Both the position numbers and the translations under genes were made by a program. A DNA stretch of 64,000 bases, from the NCBI GenBank assembly GCA_946566685.1, contig CAMNXA010000004.1, positions 1 through 64,000 of the forward strand, given 5' to 3'. This document shows positions 41,503 to 50,824 of the stretch, piece after piece. How positions within the stretch are numbered: the stretch's first letter is position 1; each line of letters opens with the position of its first letter. The notes below the pieces were generated by a model. It had not been told where the DNA came from and made no database searches. It worked only from the letters and a program-made list of their open reading frames with translations. This DNA comes from an uncultured Lachnospiraceae bacterium (lineage in GTDB: Bacteria > Bacillota > Clostridia > Lachnospirales > Lachnospiraceae).

Positions 41503-42683
41503 AAAGAATAGTAGTTTTTAGTGGAAATCGAGCAGATTTTGGAATTCTATTTCCATTGTTATATAGTCTGCATCGCTGTTATCAGTTGGAATTAATCCTT
41601 TCGGGGGCCCATGTATTAAAAAAATGGGAAACCAGGAAGGATGTCCGGAGACAGTTAAAAAATAGTGGTATAAATTGCCATATTACAGAAATCTCTTTAG
41701 AAGAGGATAAAGCTGTATATCAAAAATGTTTAAGCAAAATTTATTCAGAAACAATAAAATTTTTTGAAGTCAATACTGATATTCAAATGGCAATCGTATT
41801 GGGAGACCGGATCGAGGCAGCGGGCTTTGCACTGGGTGTTTATTATAGTCAGATACCATTGTTGCATTTATGCGGAGGGGATGTAGCAGAAGTTAATCAT
41901 TTTGACAATAACATCAGACATTGCATTTCAAAATTGGCAGATTATCACTTTGTCTCTAATGAGAGAAGCAGGAATGTATTATTGCAAATGGGAGAGGAGT
42001 CACAAAGAGTAATTAACATAGGAAATTTGAGTTATGACTATGACAGGCTGGGTCTTCTTACATCAGTCAAAGAGTTAGAGGAAACCTACGGAATTGCAAA
42101 AAGAGATGTAGTTGTAATCTATACATATCATCCAATGTGCGACAGGACAAAAGAAGAAAACTACAGAGATTTTAAATGCGGATTGGAAGCTTCTATAGAC
42201 AGTGAAACTGCCAAGGTTATCGTAACATATCCGAATAATGATCCAGGATATGAATTAATTCTAGATTATATTAATTCTTTTGAGAATAATAAAAAAGTAT
42301 TTTGTATTAATTCGTTAGGGACGTGTCAATATCTGTCATTTATGAAAAATTGCAAGACAATTATTGTGGGAAATTCCAGCAGTGGATTATTAGAAACGGC
42401 TTTGTACTGTGTACCTGTACTGAACATTGGTAAACGTCAAAATGGAAGGGTTCGAGGGTGCAATGTTACGGATGTGCCGCCAGAATATCATGAAATAAAG
42501 GTTGTTTTAGATTATACAGTTCAAAATTATGATGAACTGCAGAATGAATATCGACAAACAAAATATATATTTGGTGATGGAAGTGCTGCCATTCGAGCAA
42601 AGGAAAGCATCGATGGCATAATGGAATTAACAAAAGACGAGAGACTTTTTAAAAAGTTTATTGAGAGAGATTGGAAAGACTGA
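41499..42683 (+). CDS. neuC: UDP-sugar 2-epimerase, hydrolysing (NeuC/LegG)
   Basis: 394 residues, GT-B-like epimerase fold. Markers: RADFGILFPLL near the N-terminus, ALGDRIE-like VLGDRIEAAG, LHLCGGDV and the nucleotide-binding end VGNSSSGLLETALYCVP with NIGKRQNGRVRG. It releases the 2-epimerised amino sugar (ManNAc or the diNAc-bacillosamine-derived analogue), the substrate of the NeuB-type synthase just upstream. A separate fragment with the same C-terminal motif lies at 45982-46098, showing that a second copy once existed in the locus. Confidence 0.9.
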   Translation: MKRIVVFSGNRADFGILFPLLYSLHRCYQLELILSGAHVLKKWETRKDVRRQLKNSGINCHITEISLEEDKAVYQKCLSKIYSETIKFFEVNTDIQMAIVLGDRIEAAGFALGVYYSQIPLLHLCGGDVAEVNHFDNNIRHCISKLADYHFVSNERSRNVLLQMGEESQRVINIGNLSYDYDRLGLLTSVKELEETYGIAKRDVVVIYTYHPMCDRTKEENYRDFKCGLEASIDSETAKVIVTYPNNDPGYELILDYINSFENNKKVFCINSLGTCQYLSFMKNCKTIIVGNSSSGLLETALYCVPVLNIGKRQNGRVRGCNVTDVPPEYHEIKVVLDYTVQNYDELQNEYRQTKYIFGDGSAAIRAKESIDGIMELTKDERLFKKFIERDWKD

Positions 42684-42684
42684 T

Positions 42685-43650
42685 ATGAAAATTTGTGTTA
42701 TCGGCTTGGGTTCCATGGGTAGAAGAAGAATCAGACTGATAAAGCAACTTTATAAAAAAGCGACAATTATAGGAATTGACAAAAATGCTGACAGAGTAAG
42801 ATATGTGGCTGATGAATACAAAATAAATTGCTTTCCTGCATTGTCTGATATCCCAAAAGGATTTGATTGCGCGTTTGTATGCACGTCACCACAATCTCAC
42901 GCATCAATTATTAAAGAGTGCCTTGAAAATAATCTTCACATTTTTTCGGAAATTAATTTAATGGATGAATTGTATGATGAAAATATAAAACTCGCCAAAC
43001 AAAGAAAAAGAGTGCTGTTTCTCTCATCTACCGCACTGTATAAGCAGGAGATGCAGATTATTAATAGAAAAATAAAAGAGAACGGGAGACCATGTGTATA
43101 TCAGTATCATGTGGGACAATACCTTCCGGATTGGCATCCATGGGATGATCTGAAGGATTTTTTTGTAAGCAATAGAAATACGAATGGATGTCGGGAACTA
43201 TTATCCATCGAGTTACCGTGGATATGGTATACCTTTGGGGAAATAAAAACAGTACATGTATTAAAGACAAAGTTAACTGATTTAGAAATAGACTTTCCGG
43301 ATACCTATCTCGTTCAGATAGAACACCAAAATAGAAATTTTGGCAATTTGGCAATAGATGTTGTGAGTAGACAGGCAGTGAGGAAATTAGAAATTTTCAA
43401 TGAAGATATATATATCAGATGGGATGGTACACCGGAAACTTTATATGAAAAAAATATTATCTCCGGGGTGTTAGACCAAATTCCTGCGGGAGAGTATATT
43501 CGTGAAAACGGATACAGTGAATCTGTTAACGAATATGCATATATGAAGGAGATAGAGGATTTTTTTTACGTGATAAATGGAAAGGAACCTTTGTATTCTT
43601 TTGAGAAGGATAAAAAAATCATAGCTGTAATTGATGAAATTGAAAGATAA
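42685..43650 (+). CDS. Gfo/Idh/MocA-type oxidoreductase, EKP motif lost
   Basis: 321 residues from the ATG at 42685, two bases after the preceding stop. N-terminal dinucleotide-binding GLGSMGRRRIRL, then an alpha/beta domain of the Gfo/Idh/MocA family. The family's catalytic EKP motif reads EIN (IFSEINLMDE) here, so the Lys is missing. A DWHPWDD segment (about 155-161) may contribute to a different site. It may be catalytically altered or have a partner role. The next gene is a second member that keeps EKP. Confidence 0.8.
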   Translation: MKICVIGLGSMGRRRIRLIKQLYKKATIIGIDKNADRVRYVADEYKINCFPALSDIPKGFDCAFVCTSPQSHASIIKECLENNLHIFSEINLMDELYDENIKLAKQRKRVLFLSSTALYKQEMQIINRKIKENGRPCVYQYHVGQYLPDWHPWDDLKDFFVSNRNTNGCRELLSIELPWIWYTFGEIKTVHVLKTKLTDLEIDFPDTYLVQIEHQNRNFGNLAIDVVSRQAVRKLEIFNEDIYIRWDGTPETLYEKNIISGVLDQIPAGEYIRENGYSESVNEYAYMKEIEDFFYVINGKEPLYSFEKDKKIIAVIDEIER

Positions 43651-43659
43651 GGTGGCGTT

Positions 43660-44592
43660 TTGAAAGTCTGTATTATAGGTCTTGGATCTATTGGAAAAAG
43701 ACATTTAAAAAATTTGACTGCGATATTGACGGAGCGCGGCAGCAGGTATCAGATTGATGCGCTGAGGCATACTCATGAAACTTTGCCGGAGGATATAAGC
43801 CGCTTAATATGTCATCAGTATTATAGTTTTGAAAATTTGCCAAATGACTATGATGTTATATTTATCACAAATCCAACTTTATATCATTATGACACCATAA
43901 AACATGTGATTGCTAAGACCAGACACATGTTTATAGAGAAGCCGGTCTTCGATTCGCTTAATTACGATTTAGATACATTGCCTTTAAGTGGGGAAGGTGT
44001 GTACTACGTAGCCTGTCCATTAAGACACAAAAGCATAATAAAGTATGTAAAGCAAAACATTATAGCAGAGGAGAAAATTTTGTCATCCAGAATAATATCC
44101 ACGTCTTATCTGCCATCATGGAGAAAGGATATGGATTACAGAGGGATATATTCTGCAAAAAGATTCATGGGAGGAGGTGTGAGCAAAGATTTAATACATG
44201 AATGGGATTATGCAATATATCTGTTTGGAAGGCCTTTAAAATCAGAGCATATGCAAGGTCATGTATCTGATCTGGAAATAGACAGTGAAGATGTATCCAT
44301 ATACATAGCACAATATCAGGACATGTTTTTGGAAATACATTTGGACTATATCGGGCATAAAACAGAACGCATTTTACAGATGTTTACGAACGATAGGCGG
44401 ATTGATGTGGATTTAGTTTCTAATACGATATATAAGTATCAAAATAATGAGTTAGTAGAGAAAAAGCAATTTGAAGCAGAAGATTTCTACCTTCAGGAAA
44501 TGCAATATTTTTTAGATTGTATAGATAAAGGGCGGGAAAATATAAATACCATAGCAAATGCTTATGACACATTAAAAGTTGCATTAATGTAA
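43660..44592 (+). CDS. Gfo/Idh/MocA-type oxidoreductase, EKP motif intact
   Basis: 310 residues starting at TTG with AAGGTGG upstream; MKVCIIGLGSIGKRHLKN then aligns with the family start. The catalytic EKP is present (FIEKPVFDS). Later GGVSKDLIHEWDY is the usual His/Asp-containing active-site stretch. Members oxidise or reduce sugars with NAD(P). Lying between the epimerase and the CMP transferase, it probably tailors the nonulosonic acid or a precursor, in tandem with the neighbour that lacks EKP. Confidence 0.85.
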   Translation: MKVCIIGLGSIGKRHLKNLTAILTERGSRYQIDALRHTHETLPEDISRLICHQYYSFENLPNDYDVIFITNPTLYHYDTIKHVIAKTRHMFIEKPVFDSLNYDLDTLPLSGEGVYYVACPLRHKSIIKYVKQNIIAEEKILSSRIISTSYLPSWRKDMDYRGIYSAKRFMGGGVSKDLIHEWDYAIYLFGRPLKSEHMQGHVSDLEIDSEDVSIYIAQYQDMFLEIHLDYIGHKTERILQMFTNDRRIDVDLVSNTIYKYQNNELVEKKQFEAEDFYLQEMQYFLDCIDKGRENINTIANAYDTLKVALM

Positions 44593-44602
44593 GGAGCGGG
44601 TA

Positions 44603-45355
44603 ATGAATATATTATTTACAATATGTGCGAGGGCGGGTTCTAAAGGCATTGCAGGGAAAAATGTAAGAACCTTCTGTGGACAGCCGCTTGTATATTATAC
44701 CTTGGAAATATATGAGAAATATCTAAAAAAATATGAAAGCAGTCAAAACAGAATTAATTTAGCAGTAAATACAGATAGTGATAAATTATTACAGCAGATT
44801 GAGTGTAAAAAAATAGAATTTCTTTTTATAGAAAGAGATGACAATCTTGCAGGAGATATTGTTGCAAAGGGAGATGTTATCCGGGATACCTGGATAAAGG
44901 CAGGAAGAATTAAGCAATGCGAATATGATTTAGCAGTTGATTTGGACATTACTGCTCCGTTAAGGAATCTGGAAGATGTTGTGGGAACAATCAATAAAGT
45001 GGTTTTAAATGATAAATGCAATTTTGCTTACAGTGTTGTGGAATCAAGAAGAAGTCCATATTTTAATATGGTCTGTAAAAATGAAGAGGGCTTTTATGAC
45101 AGAGTAATTCAATCTGATTATACGGCAAGACAGCAAGCGCCAGAGTGCTTTGATATGAATGCATCAATATACGTTTATGACAGAAGTTATCTGCTGGATA
45201 TGAGAAAAGAAAACAGATTTGCATTGATTTGGAAGATGCAGGATAGTGTTGTGTTGGACATTGATAATGAAAAGGATTTTGAGATTATGGAAATACTGAC
45301 CAGATACTATTGGGAGAAAGGGAGATATTTGGATATCAGGAGTTATGAAAGCTGA
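44603..45355 (+). CDS. neuA: CMP-nonulosonic acid synthetase (NeuA/LegF)
   Basis: 250 residues. The cytidylyltransferase signature ARAGSKGIAGKNVRTFCGQP lies at the N-terminus, with later DLDITAPLRNLEDV and the Mg-binding VLDIDNEKDF. It activates a sialic- or legionaminic-type acid with CTP, the last cytoplasmic step before transfer. AAGGAGCGGG precedes the ATG. It overlaps the next acetyltransferase gene by 11 bases. Confidence 0.92.
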   Translation: MNILFTICARAGSKGIAGKNVRTFCGQPLVYYTLEIYEKYLKKYESSQNRINLAVNTDSDKLLQQIECKKIEFLFIERDDNLAGDIVAKGDVIRDTWIKAGRIKQCEYDLAVDLDITAPLRNLEDVVGTINKVVLNDKCNFAYSVVESRRSPYFNMVCKNEEGFYDRVIQSDYTARQQAPECFDMNASIYVYDRSYLLDMRKENRFALIWKMQDSVVLDIDNEKDFEIMEILTRYYWEKGRYLDIRSYES

Positions 45356-45953
45356 AATATTAATGGTTCATCAATTAAAAAATAATTTTTTGCTCTCTGA
45401 GAAGGAAGAAGAAGTTATTTTTCAAGGGAATCTGTTAAAAGAGGCGGAGAATAAGACAGTCAACGCTTTAGCAGGTTTTGATAATAAATATTATGATAAG
45501 CATCTAAATCCTTATAACAGTGTAATGTATTGTAATTATCTCTATTGGGTCAGTCGTTTATTATATGGTATTGGGGCGGTAAATATTGCTGATAAAGTAT
45601 ATTATCTGAATAAGATGCTTCATTCAATCGAACTTTTTTATGAGGTAATTCTACCAGAAGTATGGTCTTGTGAGCATCCCATAGGTTCCGTTATGGGGCG
45701 TGCAGAATATGGAAATTATTTTTTCTTTTATCAGGGATGTACTGTTGGTGGGAGCAGACATCAAGGAAAACTATTTTACCCAGTTATCGGAGAACATGTG
45801 ACTATGTTTTCGGGAGCAAAAATATTAGGAAATTCTAAGATTGGAAATAATGTCATTTTAGCTGCAAATACATATGTGATCAATGGTAATGTGCCTGACA
45901 ATAGTATTGTTTTTGGACAGAGCCCTGATATAGTGATTAAATCAAGATCTTAA
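45345..45953 (+). CDS. Serine acetyltransferase-like hexapeptide acyltransferase
   Basis: 202 residues. A helical N-terminal half resembling CysE leads into a short left-handed beta-helix (about 115-195) with GNYFFFYQGCTVGGSRHQGK, VTMFSGAKILG and IGNNVILAANTYV. Such CysE-like proteins in glycan loci acetylate sugars, probably not serine. The start lies inside the neuA-like gene. A pseudogene fragment follows within 30 bases. Confidence 0.78.
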   Translation: MKAEILMVHQLKNNFLLSEKEEEVIFQGNLLKEAENKTVNALAGFDNKYYDKHLNPYNSVMYCNYLYWVSRLLYGIGAVNIADKVYYLNKMLHSIELFYEVILPEVWSCEHPIGSVMGRAEYGNYFFFYQGCTVGGSRHQGKLFYPVIGEHVTMFSGAKILGNSKIGNNVILAANTYVINGNVPDNSIVFGQSPDIVIKSRS

Positions 45954-45981
45954 TGGAGACCAACTGTGAAAAGTCAAGCCT

Positions 45982-46098
45982 AAATTAGTAAAAAATACCT
46001 CCAGCGGTATTGTAGAAGCACCATCGTTCTGTATTCCGATAGTGAACCTTGGGAGCAGACTGAAGGGGCGTGTAAGAGGAAAAGCATTATCATGGTAA
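45982..46098 (+). pseudogene. Remnant of a second NeuC/LegG epimerase
   Basis: Read in frame from 45982, the gap between two acetyltransferase genes encodes LVKNTSSGIVEAPSFCIP followed by IVNLGSRLKGRVRGKA, then a stop. This matches the nucleotide-binding end of hydrolysing UDP-sugar 2-epimerases (compare NSSSGLLETALYCVP and NIGKRQNGRVRG in the intact gene at 41499). Only about 38 codons survive, with no start. The residue differences from the intact copy suggest a different source, not a recent partial duplication. Confidence 0.72.
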
Positions 46099-46985
46099 AT
46101 CAAATAAAAAGGTGTATTGAACAAAAACTGGATGAAGGCTTCAGAAAATTCATTATTTTCCCTTTTGGTGATGTGGGAATGAAGGTGAAATCCATATTAA
46201 ATAATGTATATGGTATATCAGAAGAATACATATTGGATAATCGTTTGTGCAGATACAATCCCCAAATAAAAGAATTGGCATTTTGCAGGGAAATAGACTG
46301 CGGGCAGTATTGTGTTATTTTAGCCTGTTCCAATAGCGCTATATATGAAACATTAAGAAATGATATTCTGCAATATTTTGAAAAAAGATCCATAGCTGAA
46401 TTTTTTGAAGATAGACAAGAAGAAGCCGAATTTCCAACAAAAATAGGAAAATACAGCTATGGTCCAATCTGCAAAAACCATTATTATATAGAATCGATTG
46501 GAGCGTTTTGCAGTTTTGCGGCAGGTGTCAATGTCGAAGGCAATCATCAAATGAAATATATTACTACCCATCCAATGCTTGAAGCCGGGTGTACATTCGA
46601 AAAATTCGTGAACTATAGCGAATTTGAGGGGGCTCCCTGGTATTTTGAAGGCGTACAGCCCAAAGAAGAGTACATGGTAAAGCACAGAAGGATACATATT
46701 GGAAATGATGTGTGGTTTGGCCAGAATGTATTGGTGGTAAATTACGCCAATATCGGCAATGGCGTGATTGCTGGAGCCGGAGCAGTTATCACAAAGGATG
46801 TTCCGGATTATGCAGTTGTAGTCGGAGTTCCGGCAAGAATAATCAAATATAGATATTCACCAGATGAAATCGAGCAATTAAATCGAATTGCATGGTGGGA
46901 TTGGACGGATGAGGCGATAAGGGAAAGATATGAGGATTTCTATTTACCAATTGATAAATTTATAGAAAAGTATGGAAGTAAGTAA
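46092..46985 (+). CDS. Hexapeptide acetyltransferase with N-terminal Rossmann-like domain
   Basis: 297 residues. The N-terminal part (about 15-100, FRKFIIFPFGDVGMKV, ILDN, CVILACSNSAIYETL) is one example of the small Rossmann-like domain that recurs through this locus. A CatB/maltose acetyltransferase-like beta-helix follows (about 120-250) with HIGNDVWFGQNVLV and IGNGVIAGAGAVITKDVP, ending WWDWTDEAIRE. It probably acetylates a sugar of the surface glycan. The ATG lies inside the end of the epimerase remnant, so that remnant may have supplied the present upstream sequence. Confidence 0.83.
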   Translation: MVNQIKRCIEQKLDEGFRKFIIFPFGDVGMKVKSILNNVYGISEEYILDNRLCRYNPQIKELAFCREIDCGQYCVILACSNSAIYETLRNDILQYFEKRSIAEFFEDRQEEAEFPTKIGKYSYGPICKNHYYIESIGAFCSFAAGVNVEGNHQMKYITTHPMLEAGCTFEKFVNYSEFEGAPWYFEGVQPKEEYMVKHRRIHIGNDVWFGQNVLVVNYANIGNGVIAGAGAVITKDVPDYAVVVGVPARIIKYRYSPDEIEQLNRIAWWDWTDEAIRERYEDFYLPIDKFIEKYGSK

Positions 46986-47042
46986 ATGATTTTGAGTATA
47001 TAAAATTTCAAATGAAAAGGTTATATAAGGAGAGAGGAAGAA

Positions 47043-48146
47043 ATGAAGATTTGTAAGAAATGCATCATGATGGATACCAGACCCCGACTGCAGTTTGATG
47101 AAAATGGAGTATGCGCGGCATGTGAATGGAATGAAATGAAGAAAGAACAGATTGATTGGGAATCGAGGTATAAGGAATTACAGGACTTATGTGCAAAGAT
47201 TCGAGGTAAACAACGATACGATTGTATCGTCCCTGTCAGTGGTGGAAAGGATTCAACGTATGTGGCTGATAAGATGAAAAATGAGTTTGGATTAAATGTG
47301 CTTACAGTTACAATAACGCCGCCATTGGAAACGCAACTCATTCAGGAGAATTTAAAGAGGTTTTTGGATTATGGATACGATAATATTAAGATTACGCCTA
47401 ATCCAAAGATTGCACGAGAAATTAATAAGTTTGGATTTGTCGAACAGGGTCGTCCAATGTTAAGCTGGACATCGTGTTTAAATTCAGTAATGTTCCGTTT
47501 GGCTGTTGATTTTAAGATTCCTCTTATTATGTTTGGAGAGGAGGGAGAAACAGAATATGGGGGACTGACTGAAATGAGGTTTGTCCCATATTACGACATG
47601 GATTTTGCAATAAAAATCTACGTAGAAGGTAATGACCCAAGAAGCTTCGTTCAAAAAGATTATTCAGAAGGGGAAATGAGTCTCTGGCTGTTTCCATCCA
47701 GACAGGAGATTAAAGAAGCGGATTTCAAGGTTGCGCATTGGTCTTATTATGAGAACTGGGATCCATATGTGCATTATCAATTTGCAAGTAAAAATTATGG
47801 AATGCAAATTCATCAGGGAAGAAATACAGGAACGTATACGGATTTTGGACAGCTTGATACGCCTTTATATGAACTGCATACCTATATGATGTATTTGAAA
47901 TTTGGGTTTGGACGAGCACTTCAGGATGCTTGTATTGACATAAGGGCAGGAAGATTGACTCGTGAAAAGGCTGTTGATATTGTAACGAAGTATGATGGGG
48001 AATATCCTGAAGAAAATATTCCGGTATTTCTTGATTATTATGAGATGGACAAAAAAGAGTTTGATACAGTGCTGGACAGGCATGTTAATAAAGATCTTTT
48101 TAAAAAGGTAGATGGAATTTGGAGACCTACATTTACAATTGCGTAG
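47043..48146 (+). CDS. N-acetyl sugar amidotransferase (WbpG/PseA-like)
   Basis: 367 residues. Two N-terminal Cys pairs (C4-x-x-C7 and C24-x-x-C27, possibly zinc) precede an ATP-pyrophosphatase (PP-loop) motif VPVSGGKDSTYVADKM and then FGEEGETEYGG. This is the pattern of enzymes that convert an N-acetyl group of a sugar to an acetamidino group, seen on pseudaminic, legionaminic and mannuronic sugars. In many organisms WbpG works with HisH/HisF-like subunits; neither is in this window. GGAGAGAGG lies just before the ATG. Confidence 0.88.
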   Translation: MKICKKCIMMDTRPRLQFDENGVCAACEWNEMKKEQIDWESRYKELQDLCAKIRGKQRYDCIVPVSGGKDSTYVADKMKNEFGLNVLTVTITPPLETQLIQENLKRFLDYGYDNIKITPNPKIAREINKFGFVEQGRPMLSWTSCLNSVMFRLAVDFKIPLIMFGEEGETEYGGLTEMRFVPYYDMDFAIKIYVEGNDPRSFVQKDYSEGEMSLWLFPSRQEIKEADFKVAHWSYYENWDPYVHYQFASKNYGMQIHQGRNTGTYTDFGQLDTPLYELHTYMMYLKFGFGRALQDACIDIRAGRLTREKAVDIVTKYDGEYPEENIPVFLDYYEMDKKEFDTVLDRHVNKDLFKKVDGIWRPTFTIA

Positions 48147-48208
48147 TACATGGGGAAAATAGAAAATTATTCTCTTGGAACAAAACAGCATAAAGGGGTA
48201 GATAGAAA

Positions 48209-49615
48209 TTGAAAAAGATAATGTTTCTGTATCATGTGAAAGAAAGAGAATATGAAATAATCTCTCTGATATCGCAGCAAATTAGAAAGATTTGTCCTGG
48301 GGCTGAGATTAGGAGTGGAGAATTCTACTCCAGTATTCTGGAGACAATACATTTTATGCCAGATGTTATTGTCTCTATTCCGCCAAGAGATTTTTATGCC
48401 TCTAATTATCTTACAGTGTTAAAGATAGTGACTGGAGCAGTTGTAATCAGTATGAGTACGGAAGGGTATTACGTTTTTACACCTGAAGAGGTTAAGACGG
48501 TAATTGGTTATAATACTTATGCAAAAGAGTTGGTTGATTATTACTTAATGTGGGGAGAAAAAACCAGGAATATATTAGGTGAAGCTTTATATGAAAGCGG
48601 TAAGGTGTCAAGTAAAAACAGAGTCAAATCAACCGGATATGTATGGTATGAAAAGGATAAAGTAATCAATAGTTTTAAAAAATACAATATTTATGAAGCC
48701 TTGCAGAAATGGCAGGGGCAGTATAAGAAGAATATTCTTATTATCACAGGTTTCTTGATTGCAGACAGAAGTATAACGGATTACCAGGCACTAGGATACT
48801 TTGGTGACGATAAACCCCTTCATGAAAGATCTGCTCTGGAAATTGCAAAGGCGCAAGAATCAATTACGGCAGAGTATCAGTTCAGGGAAAAATATATCAA
48901 TATGATTATTTCTCTGGCAAAAAATAATCCGGATATGGGAATCGTGGTAAAACTGCATCCTATTGAAATAGAAAAAAGGGTCAGATGCTACAATCAATTA
49001 TCAGATTATCCCAACATATTTCTAATAAGACAATCAGTTCCTGTTGGAATGATATTAGGTTGTGTTGACACGATGATACATTATAATTCGACCTGTAACT
49101 GGGAGGCATATATTTATGATATACCGACAATACAGATGTATGACAGCGGGAAAACGACCAGTTATAAGTTTGACTGGCAGAAAATGGGGGATTCCACATA
49201 TGTTATAGATATTTGTAATTTTCAGGAGCTGGATCAAAGGATTAAAAATGGAGCCGTATTTAAAAAATCCCAATCCGTAGAGAAGACATTATCAGATTTA
49301 TACAACTGGAAATCTGGAAAACCATATAAGGCAATAGAAAAGAACGCATATTATATTTCGGCTGCTAAAAGCTGTCAGCAATTAAAATATAAAGACGAGA
49401 AAGTGTCAGATGCAATAAACAGTAAGCAGGGAAGAAACGTTACTAATCTGTTGCTCAATGATATTTGGAAGAGTTCAAGCTGTTTTAAAGGTATTATAAA
49501 AGATATATACGCTTTATATAAGATATTTAAATGTGTTTTATTAAACAAAACTGCTTGCTTCAATATACCGCTTGTTTCTGGGAAGGAAGCACGTGAAATA
49601 AATAGGAAGGCATGA
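48209..49615 (+). CDS. Surface carbohydrate biosynthesis protein, GT-B-like
   Basis: 468 residues beginning at TTG with AAAGGGG upstream. It resembles a group of capsule-locus proteins with a GT-B-like C-terminal part: KNILIITGFLIAD, GIVVKLHPIE, PVGMILGCVDTMIHYNSTCNWEAY and IPTIQMYDSG. The middle motif HYNSTCNWEA is where related enzymes bind the nucleotide-linked donor. The last 110 residues are basic and without a recognisable motif. Probably a transferase for a nonulosonic acid or polyol phosphate; substrate unknown. It overlaps the next gene by four bases. Confidence 0.68.
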   Translation: MKKIMFLYHVKEREYEIISLISQQIRKICPGAEIRSGEFYSSILETIHFMPDVIVSIPPRDFYASNYLTVLKIVTGAVVISMSTEGYYVFTPEEVKTVIGYNTYAKELVDYYLMWGEKTRNILGEALYESGKVSSKNRVKSTGYVWYEKDKVINSFKKYNIYEALQKWQGQYKKNILIITGFLIADRSITDYQALGYFGDDKPLHERSALEIAKAQESITAEYQFREKYINMIISLAKNNPDMGIVVKLHPIEIEKRVRCYNQLSDYPNIFLIRQSVPVGMILGCVDTMIHYNSTCNWEAYIYDIPTIQMYDSGKTTSYKFDWQKMGDSTYVIDICNFQELDQRIKNGAVFKKSQSVEKTLSDLYNWKSGKPYKAIEKNAYYISAAKSCQQLKYKDEKVSDAINSKQGRNVTNLLLNDIWKSSSCFKGIIKDIYALYKIFKCVLLNKTACFNIPLVSGKEAREINRKA

Positions 49616-50769
49616 TGGAATATAATTTGATGTCAACAGAAAACATGAAAAAAAATATACTTTGGACTGGCACCATTGTAAAGGCAGAAGAAAATATTTG
49701 GATTTCTCTGTTGGAATGTAATGGGTTAGTTAAAGTGGATACAAGTACCAGAACAGCATATTTTGTTGATTGTTTTAAAAATGAAAAAAATGAATATCAG
49801 TTACATTCACAGATTTTGTGTTATGAAAATAAACTCTTTTTTGTACCATGGAACGCACATAACATTGCGATATATGACTTAAAGGAAAATATTATGCGCC
49901 AGGTTATGGAATATAGATGCGATAAATCACGATATTCGGGTGGTGTCGTAAATGGAAAATATTTATATCTGGTATCATCTGATTTCGGTCGGGTGGTGCA
50001 GGTAGATATGGATTTGGAAAAAGTAATTGATATATATGAAATGAATAAGATTTTAGACAAGGATCTTTGGTATTTAGTACCTCCAATTAGAATAAATAAC
50101 ACAATATTAACAATATCGGAAAAAAAGGATTTGACATGGGCGTTTGATTTAGAAAAGCAGACATATAGTCAATGGGAGTATATGTTTGATTTTGCAACAG
50201 AATTAATAGCAGGATGTAAGGGCTGTCAGTGTATCTGGATTATTGGGAATGATGGTACATTGTATTTATTATCGGAAAAGGGAGAATGTAAAGAGCGGTA
50301 TGATATTTCAGCAATTATGCATCAGGTTATGGGGGAGTTTAAAATTGAATTTTTAAGATGTATTTGCTTTCACAGTGTTTTGATCATTATTTTCTATGAT
50401 AAGAATTGCATAGTGAAGATTCCTCTTGTAGGGAATGTGCCAGATTTTGGGAACTGTAAATATATATATTTTGATCCTGCTTTTTTCCCTCTTTTTCTGG
50501 GTGATTATGAGGATTTAATTGTCATGTCAGATGATCGTCTCGTGATTCATAATGATGTGGAAGAAAGGGAAATATTATTTGATTTTGATATTAACTTTGT
50601 AGAAGATATGAGAATCAAGAAAGGAAATATGATAAAGGAGATACCCATGTATGGGGTGGATTTGAGCAGATTTGTAAACTATATATGTGATTTTCGGGGT
50701 AGTTTATTAACCGAGTATAGTAATGTCAATATAGATGCAGGTAAAAGAATTTATGAGATGACAATATAG
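49612..50769 (+). CDS. Hypothetical protein, probable beta-propeller
   Basis: 385 residues, cytoplasmic. I recognise no family, but the sequence is built of short repeated strands with aromatic and Asp ends (NGLVKVDTSTRTAYFV, HNIAIYDLKENIMRQV, GRVVQVDMDLEKVIDIYE, DLTWAFDLEKQTYSQW), which suggests a beta-propeller of about 5-7 blades. It starts within the stop of the previous gene (ATGA). Proteins of this kind occur as accessory factors in glycan loci; its role is unknown. Confidence 0.62.
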   Translation: MMEYNLMSTENMKKNILWTGTIVKAEENIWISLLECNGLVKVDTSTRTAYFVDCFKNEKNEYQLHSQILCYENKLFFVPWNAHNIAIYDLKENIMRQVMEYRCDKSRYSGGVVNGKYLYLVSSDFGRVVQVDMDLEKVIDIYEMNKILDKDLWYLVPPIRINNTILTISEKKDLTWAFDLEKQTYSQWEYMFDFATELIAGCKGCQCIWIIGNDGTLYLLSEKGECKERYDISAIMHQVMGEFKIEFLRCICFHSVLIIIFYDKNCIVKIPLVGNVPDFGNCKYIYFDPAFFPLFLGDYEDLIVMSDDRLVIHNDVEEREILFDFDINFVEDMRIKKGNMIKEIPMYGVDLSRFVNYICDFRGSLLTEYSNVNIDAGKRIYEMTI

Positions 50770-50824
50770 AATTACTAAAAATGGGTATAGGAATATTCCA
50801 GTTAATTGAAAGGGAGACAATTTA

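Noticed and set aside
49612-50769. Assignment of the propeller-like protein as a glycosyl hydrolase or lyase
   Set aside because: No catalytic motif or signal peptide could be found; only the strand pattern supports a propeller.
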